DNA from: Paenibacillus lentus
GTDB lineage: Bacteria; Bacillota; Bacilli; Paenibacillales; Paenibacillaceae
NCBI RefSeq assembly: GCF_003931855.1
Contig: NZ_CP034248.1
Span: 3,038,001-3,102,000 of the forward strand
DNA length: 64,000 nt
Direction: 5' to 3'
Shown: positions 35,092-43,740 of the stretch, in pieces
Position numbering within the stretch: the stretch's first letter is position 1
How the letters are laid out: each line of letters opens with the position of its first letter
The notes under the pieces: generated by a model
What the model was told of the DNA's origin: nothing
Database searches by the model: none
What the model saw: only the letters and a program-made list of their open reading frames with translations
Translations under genes and position numbers: made by a program

Positions 35092-35379
35092 TTAAGAAGA
35101 TGGGTTATTGGTTTTTTTCTTGAAGCGCGGGCCTAAATAATTTCGTTTATGATCGCGGAAATAAATCCAGCCGCCCAAAAAACCGATTCCAGCTGCGAAT
35201 AAGACAACGCCGAAACCGAAATCAAGCCAATCGAAATGGACATGGGTTAAAGAATCATCACCGTGTCTCGACATGTATAGAAATAAAGCATCCTTCATTT
35301 TGAGGAAGCCGACCATTGCTGCAATACCGGGTATTACGAGAATAATGATTGCGATAAAACGGGATATGATTAATTTCAT
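35092..35379 (-). CDS. yqzF: DUF2627 family membrane protein, YqzF-like
   Basis: A 95-residue protein with two membrane helices (about 5-25 and 50-72). MKLIISRFIAIIILVIPGIAA, a FLKMKDALF stretch and the C-terminal GGWIYFRDHKR match what I recall of YqzF/DUF2627. In Bacillus yqzF is near the bkd operon, as here. Function is unknown. It is divergent from lpd. Confidence 0.72.
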   Translation of the reverse strand: MKLIISRFIAIIILVIPGIAAMVGFLKMKDALFLYMSRHGDDSLTHVHFDWLDFGFGVVLFAAGIGFLGGWIYFRDHKRNYLGPRFKKKTNNPSS

Positions 35380-35575
35380 GAGCTCAATAGTTCCTTTCCC
35401 CTTAAAGTAAGTCGTGTAAATGATCGATGCTCAGTTATGCTCAGTTTACGTTAATCATACCTTCTTCTTATGAGGCTGTCTATTTCGTTCTTTGTTTGTA
35501 ATGTGATGAAAACGAGGTACAATAATAAACAAGAAGTATGTCTGGTAATTTTTTGGGGATAGGTGGAGATTGGTT

Positions 35576-36997
35576 ATGACAATAACATGTGATGTAGCGA
35601 TTCTTGGCGGAGGAACAGGAGGTTATGTGGCGGCGATTCGCGCGGCCCAGCTCGGCAAGCAAGTGGTTATCATCGAGCAGGACAAGCTGGGAGGGACGTG
35701 TCTGCACCGCGGTTGTATCCCGAGCAAGGCGCTATTGCGCAGTGCGGAGCTATACGCTCAAATGAAGGACAGCGCTAGCTATGGAATTGAGACAAGTGGG
35801 TTAACTCTTGTTTTCCCAAAGGTGCAGCAAAGAAAGCAAGATATTGTGAATCAGCTTCATAGTGGAGTTCAATATTTGATGCGTAAACATAAAATCCAGG
35901 TTATCCATGGAAGAGGCAGAGTGACAGGCCCTTCTATCTTTTCGCCTAAAAGCGGGGCTGTTGCAGTTGAGCTGCATGACGGAGAAATGGAAACGATTGT
36001 GCCAACCAATCTGATCATTGCGACCGGATCGCGGCCACGAACATTACCAGGGCTGGAGCCCGATGGGCAGTACGTGCTGAGCAGTGATGAGGCCCTGTTG
36101 CTGGAAGTGCTGCCATCTTCCATCATTATCGTTGGCGGGGGCGTAATCGGGGTGGAGTGGGCTTCCCTTCTTCACGATTTTGGCGTGAAGGTAACGGTGG
36201 TTGAGTCAGCCTCACAGCTTCTTCCGAATGAGGATGAAGAAGTGGCGCGTGAGTTGCAGAGACAACTGCAGCGTCGAGGCATTGAAATTATGACCGGCTA
36301 TCAGGTACAGCCAGACTCAATGTCAAAGAACGACAAGGGATTGGTCATAATGGCAGCGAAAGGCGAAGAAACGGTACAATTGCAAGCGGACAAGCTGCTG
36401 GTATCGGTTGGGCGGCAAGCGAATATCGAGAATATTGGGCTTGAAAATACAGATATCGGTTTGCATCAGGGATTCATCCGCGTAAATGATGCGATGCAAA
36501 CGACCGAACCTCATATTTATGCGATAGGTGACTGCATCGGTGGATTGCAGCTCGCCCATGCGGCTAGCCATGAAGGGCTGGTAGCTGTGCATCATTTAGC
36601 CGAACAGCCGCCTCACGGTTACAATGATCGTCATGTGCCTCGCTGCGTGTACACTCGGCCCGAGGTGGCTTCTGTAGGATTTACGGAAAAGGAGGCAAAG
36701 GAGCAGGGGAGGGACGTAAAAGTTGGAAAAGTCCCGTTCTCGGCGATTGGCAAAGCGCTTGTACACGGCGAAAAGGAAGGGTTTGTAAAGGTGATCGCTG
36801 ATCGTAAGACCGATGATATTATTGGCGTGCATATGATCGGTGCTCATGTAACGGAGTTGATTAGTCAAGCGGCGCTTGCTCAGGTATTGGATGCAACCCC
36901 TTGGGAGATAGGTCAGACCGTCTTTGCCCATCCATCGCTGGCCGAAATATTGGGAGAGGCCGCATTAGCTGTGGATGGCATGGCTATTGGAATATAG
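35576..36997 (+). CDS. lpdV: Dihydrolipoamide dehydrogenase (E3) of the branched-chain oxoacid complex
   Basis: Flavoprotein that reoxidises dihydrolipoyl groups with NAD. The 473-residue product has the FAD motif LGGGTGGYVAAIRAAQLG, the redox disulfide GGTCLHRGCIPSKALL, an NAD motif IIVGGGVIGVEWAS, and the C-terminal HAHPSLAEILGE-type motif (here FAHPSLAEILGE). ATG 35576 is preferred over TTG 35570 because AGGTGGAG lies 7 nt before it. It precedes bkdAA by 169 nt, a gap that holds a separate promoter and a FapR-like box. Confidence 0.93.
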   Translation: MTITCDVAILGGGTGGYVAAIRAAQLGKQVVIIEQDKLGGTCLHRGCIPSKALLRSAELYAQMKDSASYGIETSGLTLVFPKVQQRKQDIVNQLHSGVQYLMRKHKIQVIHGRGRVTGPSIFSPKSGAVAVELHDGEMETIVPTNLIIATGSRPRTLPGLEPDGQYVLSSDEALLLEVLPSSIIIVGGGVIGVEWASLLHDFGVKVTVVESASQLLPNEDEEVARELQRQLQRRGIEIMTGYQVQPDSMSKNDKGLVIMAAKGEETVQLQADKLLVSVGRQANIENIGLENTDIGLHQGFIRVNDAMQTTEPHIYAIGDCIGGLQLAHAASHEGLVAVHHLAEQPPHGYNDRHVPRCVYTRPEVASVGFTEKEAKEQGRDVKVGKVPFSAIGKALVHGEKEGFVKVIADRKTDDIIGVHMIGAHVTELISQAALAQVLDATPWEIGQTVFAHPSLAEILGEAALAVDGMAIGI

Positions 36998-37070
36998 GCC
37001 AGAAATCGAATTAGTCACATAAACAACACAAAGGGTTTAAAGAACATTTTCTTTTTGGGAGGAAAGGGAT

Positions 37071-37109
37071 TATAATAAGGTTAACCCAAGTCTTAGTACC
37101 AGGTTTTAA
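37071..37109 (+). promoter_or_regulatory. bkdAA promoter -10 and FapR-type operator
   Basis: TATAAT at 37071-37076 has only a weak -35. At 37093-37109, TTAGTACCAGGTTTTAA differs from the Bacillus FapR operator TTAGTACCTAGTCTTAA at three positions, two of them allowed purine or pyrimidine changes. It falls around +10 to +26, where FapR repressor sites often lie. FapR is the malonyl-CoA-responsive repressor of fatty-acid synthesis. Confidence 0.65.
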
Positions 37110-37166
37110 GATAAGAGCAAACATGAATCAAAGACTAGAGGGTTCTAATCAAAGGAGGTAACTCCC

Positions 37167-38192
37167 ATGAACGCAAAAATTTCAACGAAGACACAGCCTA
37201 AGCATGAGCAGCTTGGGTTATCAGATGCTGAAGTCGTGGACATGTACAAATATATGCTGATGGCACGCAAGTTCGACGAGCGTAACTTGTTGCTGCAGCG
37301 GGCGGGCAAAATTAACTTCCACGTTTCTGGCATCGGACAGGAGGCTGCGCAGGTTGGGGCAGCTTTTGCTTTAGATCGCCAGAACGATTATTTCCTTCCG
37401 TATTACCGCGACTATGGCTTTGTTATGTCAGTGGGAATGACGCTGGAGGAATTAATGCTGTCCGCCTTTGCCAAAGCGGATGACCCGAACAGCGGGGGAC
37501 GGCAAATGCCGGGCCATTTCGGCAGCAAAAGGCTTCGGATCGTTACCGGTTCGAGCCCGGTAACTACCCAGGTTCCGCATGCTGTTGGCATTGCGCTTGC
37601 CGCAAAAATGCAGAAGAAGGAATTCGTATCCTTTGTTACTTTTGGAGAAGGTTCCAGTAATCAGGGAGATTTTCACGAAGGATTGAATTTTGCCGGCGTT
37701 CAGAAGTTGCCGGTCATTTTCATGTGTGAAAACAATCAATACGCGATCTCGGTACCCGTGAAGAAGCAGCTTGGCGGTAAAGTAAGTGACCGAGCGCTAG
37801 GCTACGGATTTCCGGGCATTCGAGTAGATGGTAACGATGCCCTGGAGGTGTACCGCGTCGTGAAGGAAGCCCGCGAGCGGGCGGTTCGCGGTGAAGGGCC
37901 GACGCTAATTGAAGCGATGATGTATCGTCTGTCTCCGCATTCTACCTCAGACAATGATCTCGTATACCGCACGAAGGAAGAAGTTGAGGAGAATTGGAAG
38001 AAGGACGGAATCCCGAAGATGAAGAACTATTTGATTGAGAATGGGCTTTGGAGTGAAGAGCAGGACGAGGCACTTGCGAGACAAATTCAGTCGCAGTTGA
38101 AGGAAGCGATCGAGCGGGCAGAGAATGCGCCCTTTCCTAAGCCAGAAGATACGCTACTGCATGTGTATGCGGATAGCGAAGGGGAGGAATAA
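37167..38192 (+). CDS. bkdAA: Branched-chain 2-oxoacid dehydrogenase E1 alpha
   Basis: ThDP-dependent decarboxylase subunit acting on the 2-oxoacids from valine, leucine and isoleucine, giving primers for branched-chain fatty acids. The 341-residue product shows MPGHFGSKRLRIVTGSSPVTTQ, the ThDP/Mg motif GEGSSNQGDFHEGLNFA..CENNQYAISVP and the C-terminal YRLSPHSTSDNDL phosphorylation-loop-like segment, which identify it as BkdA/Bfm type rather than PdhA. Consensus AAAGGAGG precedes ATG 37167. bkdAB follows after 2 nt. Confidence 0.93.
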   Translation: MNAKISTKTQPKHEQLGLSDAEVVDMYKYMLMARKFDERNLLLQRAGKINFHVSGIGQEAAQVGAAFALDRQNDYFLPYYRDYGFVMSVGMTLEELMLSAFAKADDPNSGGRQMPGHFGSKRLRIVTGSSPVTTQVPHAVGIALAAKMQKKEFVSFVTFGEGSSNQGDFHEGLNFAGVQKLPVIFMCENNQYAISVPVKKQLGGKVSDRALGYGFPGIRVDGNDALEVYRVVKEARERAVRGEGPTLIEAMMYRLSPHSTSDNDLVYRTKEEVEENWKKDGIPKMKNYLIENGLWSEEQDEALARQIQSQLKEAIERAENAPFPKPEDTLLHVYADSEGEE

Positions 38193-38194
38193 TC

Positions 38195-39181
38195 ATGCCG
38201 GTAATGGAATATATCGACGCTATTCGTCTTGCCATGAAGGAAGAAATGGCGCTTGACGACAACGTATTCGTGCTTGGAGAAGACGTTGGAATTAAGGGCG
38301 GGGTGTTCACCACGACGAAGGGACTGCAGGAGCAATTTGGTGAGCAGCGCGTACTGGATACGCCTTTGTCGGAATCTGCAATCGCTGGTGTAGCGATTGG
38401 GGCCGCTATGTACGGAATGAAGCCGATCGCCGAAATGCAATATTCCGATTTTATGCTGCCCGCAACAAATCAAATCATCAGCGAAGCAGCCAAAATCCGC
38501 TATCGCTCCAATAATGACTGGAGCTGCCCGGTCGTCATTCGCGCGCCGATCGGCGGGGGAATATTCGGCGGCCTGTATCATTCTCAATGTACGGAATCAA
38601 TTTTCTTTGGAACGCCAGGGCTCAAAATTGTAGCTCCATATTCGGCATACGATGCGAAAGGGCTGCTTAAAGCAGCGGTTCGCGATCCGGATCCTGTATT
38701 GTTTTTTGAGAACAAGAAATGTTATAAGCTGATCAAAGAAGATGTGCCTGAGGATGACTATGTCGTTCCCATTGGCAAGGCGAATGTGCTGCGGGAAGGA
38801 ACGGACATTACCGTAATTGGGTATAGCTTGCCGCTGCATTTTGCGATGCAGGCTGCGGAGGAGCTTGCAGCAGAACAAGGAATCAGCGCTCATATCTTGG
38901 ATTTGCGTACGCTGCAGCCGCTAGATCGGGAATCGATTATCGCATCAACACGCAAGACTGGAAAAGTATTGATTATACATGAGGATAATAAGACCGGCGG
39001 TGTCGGCGCGGAAGTATCGGCTATTATTGCGGAGGAATGCTTATTTGAGCTGGATGCGCCAATTGCGAGGCTCTGCGGGCCGGATGTTCCGGCAATGCCG
39101 ATCAGCCCGCCGATGGAGAAGTTCTTTATGCTAAGTAAAGATAAGGTCAAGGAAGCCATGCTTCAATTGGCTCTGTATTAA
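38195..39181 (+). CDS. bkdAB: Branched-chain 2-oxoacid dehydrogenase E1 beta
   Basis: Partner of the alpha subunit. The 328-residue product has the transketolase-type motifs VLGEDVGIKGGVF, VLDTPLSESAIAGVAIGAAM and EMQYSDFMLPATNQI, with RAPIGGGIFGGLYHSQ in the middle. GGGGAGGA before ATG 38195 lies within the end of bkdAA, so the pair is tightly coupled. Confidence 0.94.
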   Translation: MPVMEYIDAIRLAMKEEMALDDNVFVLGEDVGIKGGVFTTTKGLQEQFGEQRVLDTPLSESAIAGVAIGAAMYGMKPIAEMQYSDFMLPATNQIISEAAKIRYRSNNDWSCPVVIRAPIGGGIFGGLYHSQCTESIFFGTPGLKIVAPYSAYDAKGLLKAAVRDPDPVLFFENKKCYKLIKEDVPEDDYVVPIGKANVLREGTDITVIGYSLPLHFAMQAAEELAAEQGISAHILDLRTLQPLDRESIIASTRKTGKVLIIHEDNKTGGVGAEVSAIIAEECLFELDAPIARLCGPDVPAMPISPPMEKFFMLSKDKVKEAMLQLALY

Positions 39182-39196
39182 TGGGAGTGAGACGAT

Positions 39197-40612
39197 ATGT
39201 CATCAAATAAAACAGTACAGGATGTCGTGATGCCACAGCTTGCGGAATCGCTCGTATCAGCGACCATTGCCAAGTGGTTGAAGAAGCCGGGAGATTCTGT
39301 AGAGCAGTATGAGCCGATTTGTGAGGTTATTACTGATAAGGTAAATGCTGAAATACCATCTACCCTGGATGGGGTCATGGGTGAGTTGCTGGCTGAAGAA
39401 GGACAAGAGATCGAGGTTGGAGCCGTGATTTGCAGAATCGAGACAGGAAAAAATGAAGCTGTTAACGCCTTAGCCGGAGCCTCTTCGGCAACTGCTTCTA
39501 CGGGCCAGCCTCCGGCAGCATCTTTGGATACTGAAGTGCCAGGAGCAACAGGCGATCAATCACAGCGCAGTCGATTTTCTCCTGCCGTTCAGACGCTAGC
39601 ACAGGAGCATGGTCTAGATCTAAGGGCTATTTCCGGTAGTGGACTTGGCGGCCGAATTACCCGTAAGGATGTGCTGAATTACTTGGAGAGCAACAAAGGC
39701 GCAGTTGCGGGCGCCGGGCAAAATGATTACCAAGCCTCCGCCCCGGCCCAAATGTCTCCAGCATCCCGGCAGGTACCAGCGAATACACCGCCTGCAGAGG
39801 CATCACCTTCGCTGGCTGATCTAAGCCAGGCGTCCGTGGAGCCCGTGCGCAACTCTGGCCTGCATTTGTCGGAGACGCCGAAAATTCCGACGATTGAAGT
39901 TGAGGGCAGCGACCGTTCAGAGTATTTCATCGATGTAACACCAATTCGAAATACGATTGCTACGCGAATGCGCCAAAGCGTGTCGGAAATTCCTCATGGC
40001 TGGATGATGATCGAGGTCGATGTGACCAATTTGGTGCAGCTGCGCAATAAGCTCAAGGATGAATTCAGGCAAAGAGAAGGTGTGAACCTAACCTATCTCG
40101 CTTTCCTACTTAAAGCCGTTGTCGGCGCCATTAAGGACTATCCGATTATGAATTCCGTGTGGGCGGTCGATAAGATTATCGTCAAGCGCGATATTAACAT
40201 TTCACTTGCCGTCGGTACGGAGGATTCCGTTATGACCCCGGTTATCAAGAAGGCGGATCAGAAGAATATCGCTGGACTGGCCAGAGAGATCGAAGATCTG
40301 GCGACGAAGGTCAGAGCCGGCAAGCTTAAGCTGGATGACATGCAGGGCGGAACGTTTACGGTTAATAATACGGGGTCGTTCGGCTCTATCCTAACTCAGC
40401 CGATTATCAATTATCCGCAAGCGGCGATTCTGACGTTTGAATCGATTGTGAAGAAGCCCGTTGTCATTAACGATATGATTGCCGTTCGGTCGATGGCGAA
40501 TTTATGTCTGTCACTTGATCATCGTATCCTGGATGGGGTGATTTGCGGCAGATTCATGCAGCGAGTCAAGGACAATATGGAGAGCTACTCTCTAGATACA
40601 CAAGTTTATTAA
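39197..40612 (+). CDS. bkdB: Branched-chain 2-oxoacid dehydrogenase E2 (dihydrolipoyl acyltransferase)
   Basis: Core of the complex: it carries lipoate and transfers the acyl group to CoA. The 471-residue product has one N-terminal lipoyl domain (Lys in EVITDKVNAEIPS), an Ala/Pro linker, a peripheral subunit-binding domain (FSPAVQTLAQEHGLDLRAI), a second long linker and the catalytic domain ending with the active-site motif SLDHRILDGVICGRF. GGGAGTGA lies before ATG 39197. It is the last enzyme gene before lipB, which supplies its cofactor. Confidence 0.94.
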   Translation: MSSNKTVQDVVMPQLAESLVSATIAKWLKKPGDSVEQYEPICEVITDKVNAEIPSTLDGVMGELLAEEGQEIEVGAVICRIETGKNEAVNALAGASSATASTGQPPAASLDTEVPGATGDQSQRSRFSPAVQTLAQEHGLDLRAISGSGLGGRITRKDVLNYLESNKGAVAGAGQNDYQASAPAQMSPASRQVPANTPPAEASPSLADLSQASVEPVRNSGLHLSETPKIPTIEVEGSDRSEYFIDVTPIRNTIATRMRQSVSEIPHGWMMIEVDVTNLVQLRNKLKDEFRQREGVNLTYLAFLLKAVVGAIKDYPIMNSVWAVDKIIVKRDINISLAVGTEDSVMTPVIKKADQKNIAGLAREIEDLATKVRAGKLKLDDMQGGTFTVNNTGSFGSILTQPIINYPQAAILTFESIVKKPVVINDMIAVRSMANLCLSLDHRILDGVICGRFMQRVKDNMESYSLDTQVY

Positions 40613-40674
40613 TACAGCTTCATTAAGCCATATGATGTAAGTCTTCATGAATCAATAGAAAGGCGATGAACCGT

Positions 40675-41364
40675 ATGACGAGATCTTTGGAAGTCAGATA
40701 TTTCCCGATGATGGAATACGGAGAGGCCTGGGAGAGGCAGAAAGAGATCGTGAAGGCGATTGACGAGGGACAGCAGCAGGGACACCTGCTGCTTCTTCAG
40801 CATCCGCCAACGTATACGATTGGCTCTTCGCGCCATCCGGAGCACTTGCTGCTGAGTCCGGAGGAGCTGAAGGAACGTGGGATTTCCCTGTTTGAAATCG
40901 ATCGGGGAGGAGATATTACATATCATGGACCTGGTCAGCTTGTCGGATACCCGCTGCTTTGGCTCGACGGGAATAAGGGGATTGATCTGCATGGTTATTT
41001 AAGAGAAATCGAGCAGGTTATCATCAATTACTTGGCTCAGTACGGAATTACAGGTCAGCGGAAATCGGGGTACACCGGCGTGTGGGTGGGGGATGCTAAA
41101 ATTGCTGCGATCGGCGTGAAATTCAATAAATGCCGCCAGAGAAAAGGATTTATTACAAGCCATGGCTTTGCGTTCAACATTAAATCCGGGATTCAGGAAG
41201 AGGGATTCCGCGGTATCATCCCCTGCGGCATTCAAGAATTTGGCGTAACATCTTTGGAGGATATGACAGGGCTTGTCCTTTCGGTAGAACAGGTTGCCCG
41301 TGAAATCGTGCCGTATTTTAATGAGGTGTTTCAAATTAACGAGCTTAACGCATACTGGGAATAG
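40675..41364 (+). CDS. lipB: Octanoyl-[acyl-carrier-protein]:protein octanoyltransferase LipB
   Basis: Moves octanoate from ACP to lipoyl domains, the first step of lipoate assembly. The 229-residue product has HPPTYTIGSS, RGGDITYHGPGQLVGYPLL, the Lys motif KIAAIGVKF with SHGFAFNI, and the active-site Cys in IIPCGIQEFGVTSL, all features of LipB rather than of LipM or LipL. ATG 40675 is preferred; ATG 40666 is only 2 nt from AAAGG. Placement after the lipoate-dependent bkd genes fits its role. Confidence 0.92.
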   Translation: MTRSLEVRYFPMMEYGEAWERQKEIVKAIDEGQQQGHLLLLQHPPTYTIGSSRHPEHLLLSPEELKERGISLFEIDRGGDITYHGPGQLVGYPLLWLDGNKGIDLHGYLREIEQVIINYLAQYGITGQRKSGYTGVWVGDAKIAAIGVKFNKCRQRKGFITSHGFAFNIKSGIQEEGFRGIIPCGIQEFGVTSLEDMTGLVLSVEQVAREIVPYFNEVFQINELNAYWE

Positions 41365-41370
41365 CTTGCT

Positions 41371-41472
41371 CTAGCGAATAAGCAGCGGCTCAAGGAACGC
41401 CAGCAGCATAGAGCCAATCATGGCGGATAGCATAAGGTATACGACGAATTTGAACCATTTTTTTTGCATCAT
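41371..41472 (-). CDS. prli42: Prli42-like stressosome-associated mini membrane protein (33 aa)
   Basis: A 33-residue frame starts at ATG 41472 (MMQKKWFKFVVYLMLSAMIG at the N-terminus) after an AAAGGAGC ribosome site and ends IR-stop. A basic N-terminus, a single membrane helix with the VVYLML pattern, and a short tail match Prli42, which in Listeria anchors the stressosome to the membrane. It lies next to the M20 peptidase gene (yqjE-like), as I recall for Bacillus. It is convergent with lipB. Confidence 0.75.
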   Translation of the reverse strand: MMQKKWFKFVVYLMLSAMIGSMLLAFLEPLLIR

Positions 41473-41551
41473 AAATTTTAGAAGCTCCTTTAACTTGTAC
41501 TTGATCTATATATCTTAATATTAGCGTAAAAAAGAAAGCGAGGAAAGTCCA

Positions 41552-42679
41552 GTGATTAACAAGGACAGAATCATCGCACAGTTTATGCAATTAGTGCAAA
41601 TCGATAGCGAAACGAAGAATGAGCGAAAAATAGCCGATTTCTTAAAATTCAAGTTCACCGAGCTTGGATTAGATGTCGTCGAAGACGACTCACAGAAGAG
41701 AACCGGACATGGAGCAGGCAATTTAATAGCTACTTTGCAAGCAACATCAGGTATCCAAGTGGAGCCGTTTCTGTTCACCTGCCATATGGATACCGTTGCA
41801 CCTGGAAATGGAATTAAGCCAATCGTTGGGGAGGATGGTTGGATTCGCAGTGATGGAACAACGATTCTCGGTGCGGATGATAAGGCGGGTTTAGCTGCTC
41901 TGCTTGAAATAATTCAGGTGTTGAAGGAACAGCAGCTTCCCCATGGGCAGATCCAGTTTGTCATCACTGTCGGGGAGGAATCGGGGCTTCTCGGTGCGAG
42001 AGCCATGGATCGGAATCTTGTTGATGCTAGCTTCGGCTTCGCGATGGATTCGAATGGGGAAGTCGGCTCGATTTGTGTGGGCGCTCCGACCCAAACACGA
42101 ATCGAGATTGAAATATTTGGCAAATCTGCACATGCCGGTGTAAACCCTGAGGATGGGATCAGTGCGATTCAGGTAGCAGGCAAGGCAATCGCCCGGATGA
42201 AACTAGGGCGCATCGATGAGGAAACAACGGCCAATATCGGCAAGTTTGAAGGTGGCGGGCCAACGAATGTCGTTACTGATTATGTCAAGCTATATGCCGA
42301 AGCACGCAGTCTGTCCCAAGAGAAGGTGGAGAAACAGCTCGCGCTGATGAAGGATGCTGTGGATACGGCTTGCCGTGATTTTGGCGCCAGAGGGGAGTTT
42401 ACAAGCACTACGATCTACCCAGGCTTTCATCTTAGAGAGCAGGACGCCGTCGTTCAGCTGGCTCAAAAAGCAGCAGGCAAGCTCGGGCTTTCCGGACAAA
42501 CCTTCACCTCTGGCGGAGGCAGTGATGCTAATATCATCAATGGATTCGGAATTCCAACGGTAAATCTTGCTGTAGGATATGAAGGGATTCATACGACGGA
42601 GGAACGCATCAAGAGCGAAGATATCGTGAAACTGGCTGAGTATGGTCTGGAAATCGTTGCGCAAACGGTGAATTCCTAA
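41552..42679 (+). CDS. M20 family peptidase, PepT-like tripeptidase (YqjE type)
   Basis: Two-zinc aminopeptidase for short peptides. The 375-residue product shows the metal ligands in FTCHMDTVAPG (His, Asp), ILGADDKAG (bridging Asp), GEESGLLGA (catalytic Glu and ligand), FAMDSNGEVG and the C-terminal GYEGIHTTEE (His). The dimerisation/lid domain is about 180-290. The GTG start at 41552 follows GCGAGGAAA. It is divergent from the prli42-like gene. Confidence 0.92.
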   Translation: MINKDRIIAQFMQLVQIDSETKNERKIADFLKFKFTELGLDVVEDDSQKRTGHGAGNLIATLQATSGIQVEPFLFTCHMDTVAPGNGIKPIVGEDGWIRSDGTTILGADDKAGLAALLEIIQVLKEQQLPHGQIQFVITVGEESGLLGARAMDRNLVDASFGFAMDSNGEVGSICVGAPTQTRIEIEIFGKSAHAGVNPEDGISAIQVAGKAIARMKLGRIDEETTANIGKFEGGGPTNVVTDYVKLYAEARSLSQEKVEKQLALMKDAVDTACRDFGARGEFTSTTIYPGFHLREQDAVVQLAQKAAGKLGLSGQTFTSGGGSDANIINGFGIPTVNLAVGYEGIHTTEERIKSEDIVKLAEYGLEIVAQTVNS

Positions 42680-42706
42680 ATGGCGAATCCTTAGTAAAAA
42701 TTTGAT

Positions 42707-42750
42707 GAAGGTGTCCTGATAACTGAACCTGGGTTGTCTGTGGCACCTTC
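42707..42750. terminator. Hairpin between convergent M20 peptidase and TPR-like genes
   Basis: GAAGGTG (42707-42713) and CACCTTC (42744-42750) form a 7-bp stem with an inner AACCTGGGTT loop. On the - strand it is followed by ATCAAATTTTT, so it probably ends the mciZ/TPR-like transcript. Confidence 0.55.
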
Positions 42751-42756
42751 TTCCTA

Positions 42757-43740
42757 TTAGTTCAGATGGACGGCTCTGGAGTGTTGTAAATTTCTTTGTT
42801 GGGCGGGACTCCATATTGTATGCCAATTTGATTTGTTAACAACGAGCAAAGTTTGTTGAATCTTGTCTAGATACTTATCGATTTTGAGCCTGGCCTCTTC
42901 GGCAGGATGGTAAAGCTCAATGCGTCTATACAGGTTGGTTATCGTTTCGTGCAAGTAGCAGGATGCCGCGCCAAAACGTGCCTGTGCCATATCGGGGGCT
43001 TGCTGAATGAGTGCATTAAAAATGTGGGAAGCTTCCGCATAGTTTGCATCATCATGTAGCATTTCCGCCGAAATAAACGCGGCCTGTTGGAATATGCGCT
43101 GGGCGCCTAATGAAAGCGGATCGGGAAGCCGGGAAAGATGATTTTTCGCAGCAATGTTATACCCTTCTCGGTAAAGAGCATCAATGAACAGGCATTGCAG
43201 ATAATGATCGCCAGATGAAGCCAGCTTAAAGGCTAATTCATTCAATCCATACTTGACTGCTTGACCGATGAAAGCAGCTAAGCGGGAAAAAGGGATGTTC
43301 TTGGGCAGGCTGCCTCCCTGAATTTGAAGCTGGCAAATATCGAATAACTGATTCATTTTATTACTGAGCTTTGCATCATCGACCTGTGTAGTGTTTTTCA
43401 GGCATCTCTCGATGAAGGCAGTAGCTTGCTCTACGCAGCCGATATGGATCAATGCTTCGGCATACTTCAATCGCATGGGCTCCTCGTGCAGCAGCTCCGG
43501 GGTAATCAGCGCTGCAGCGCTATGATAGGCTCCAAGCTGATATAAGATGGAGACGAGTAGATTTTTGCCGTTCGGAAGCTTGTCCTGCTCTATGAGATCC
43601 CTTAGCGTATTACAAATATCTTCATCGCTTGTATGGGAGCGATGCAGGTTAAGCCCGATTTGCAGCAATCGCTGCTCATATTTTGGTAAGGGAACTGTCG
43701 CGGCTTGCATGAAGGATTCACATCTCTCACTCGTATTCAC
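42757..43740 (-). CDS. TPR-like helical repeat protein, translationally coupled to mciZ
   Basis: A 327-residue, entirely helical-looking soluble protein with degenerate TPR-type pairs (for example LGAYHSAAALITPELL, AEALIHIGCVEQATAFIERC, DDANYAEASHIFNALIQQAP, ARFGAASCYLHETITNLY). No catalytic motif, signal peptide or membrane segment is seen. GTG 43740 is preceded by AAGGTGAT and lies 14 nt inside the end of mciZ, so its translation should be coupled to that of the peptide. It may be a scaffold or regulator; it could also descend from the TPR tail of another protein family. Function is unknown. Confidence 0.72.
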   Translation of the reverse strand: MNTSERCESFMQAATVPLPKYEQRLLQIGLNLHRSHTSDEDICNTLRDLIEQDKLPNGKNLLVSILYQLGAYHSAAALITPELLHEEPMRLKYAEALIHIGCVEQATAFIERCLKNTTQVDDAKLSNKMNQLFDICQLQIQGGSLPKNIPFSRLAAFIGQAVKYGLNELAFKLASSGDHYLQCLFIDALYREGYNIAAKNHLSRLPDPLSLGAQRIFQQAAFISAEMLHDDANYAEASHIFNALIQQAPDMAQARFGAASCYLHETITNLYRRIELYHPAEEARLKIDKYLDKIQQTLLVVNKSNWHTIWSPAQQRNLQHSRAVHLN

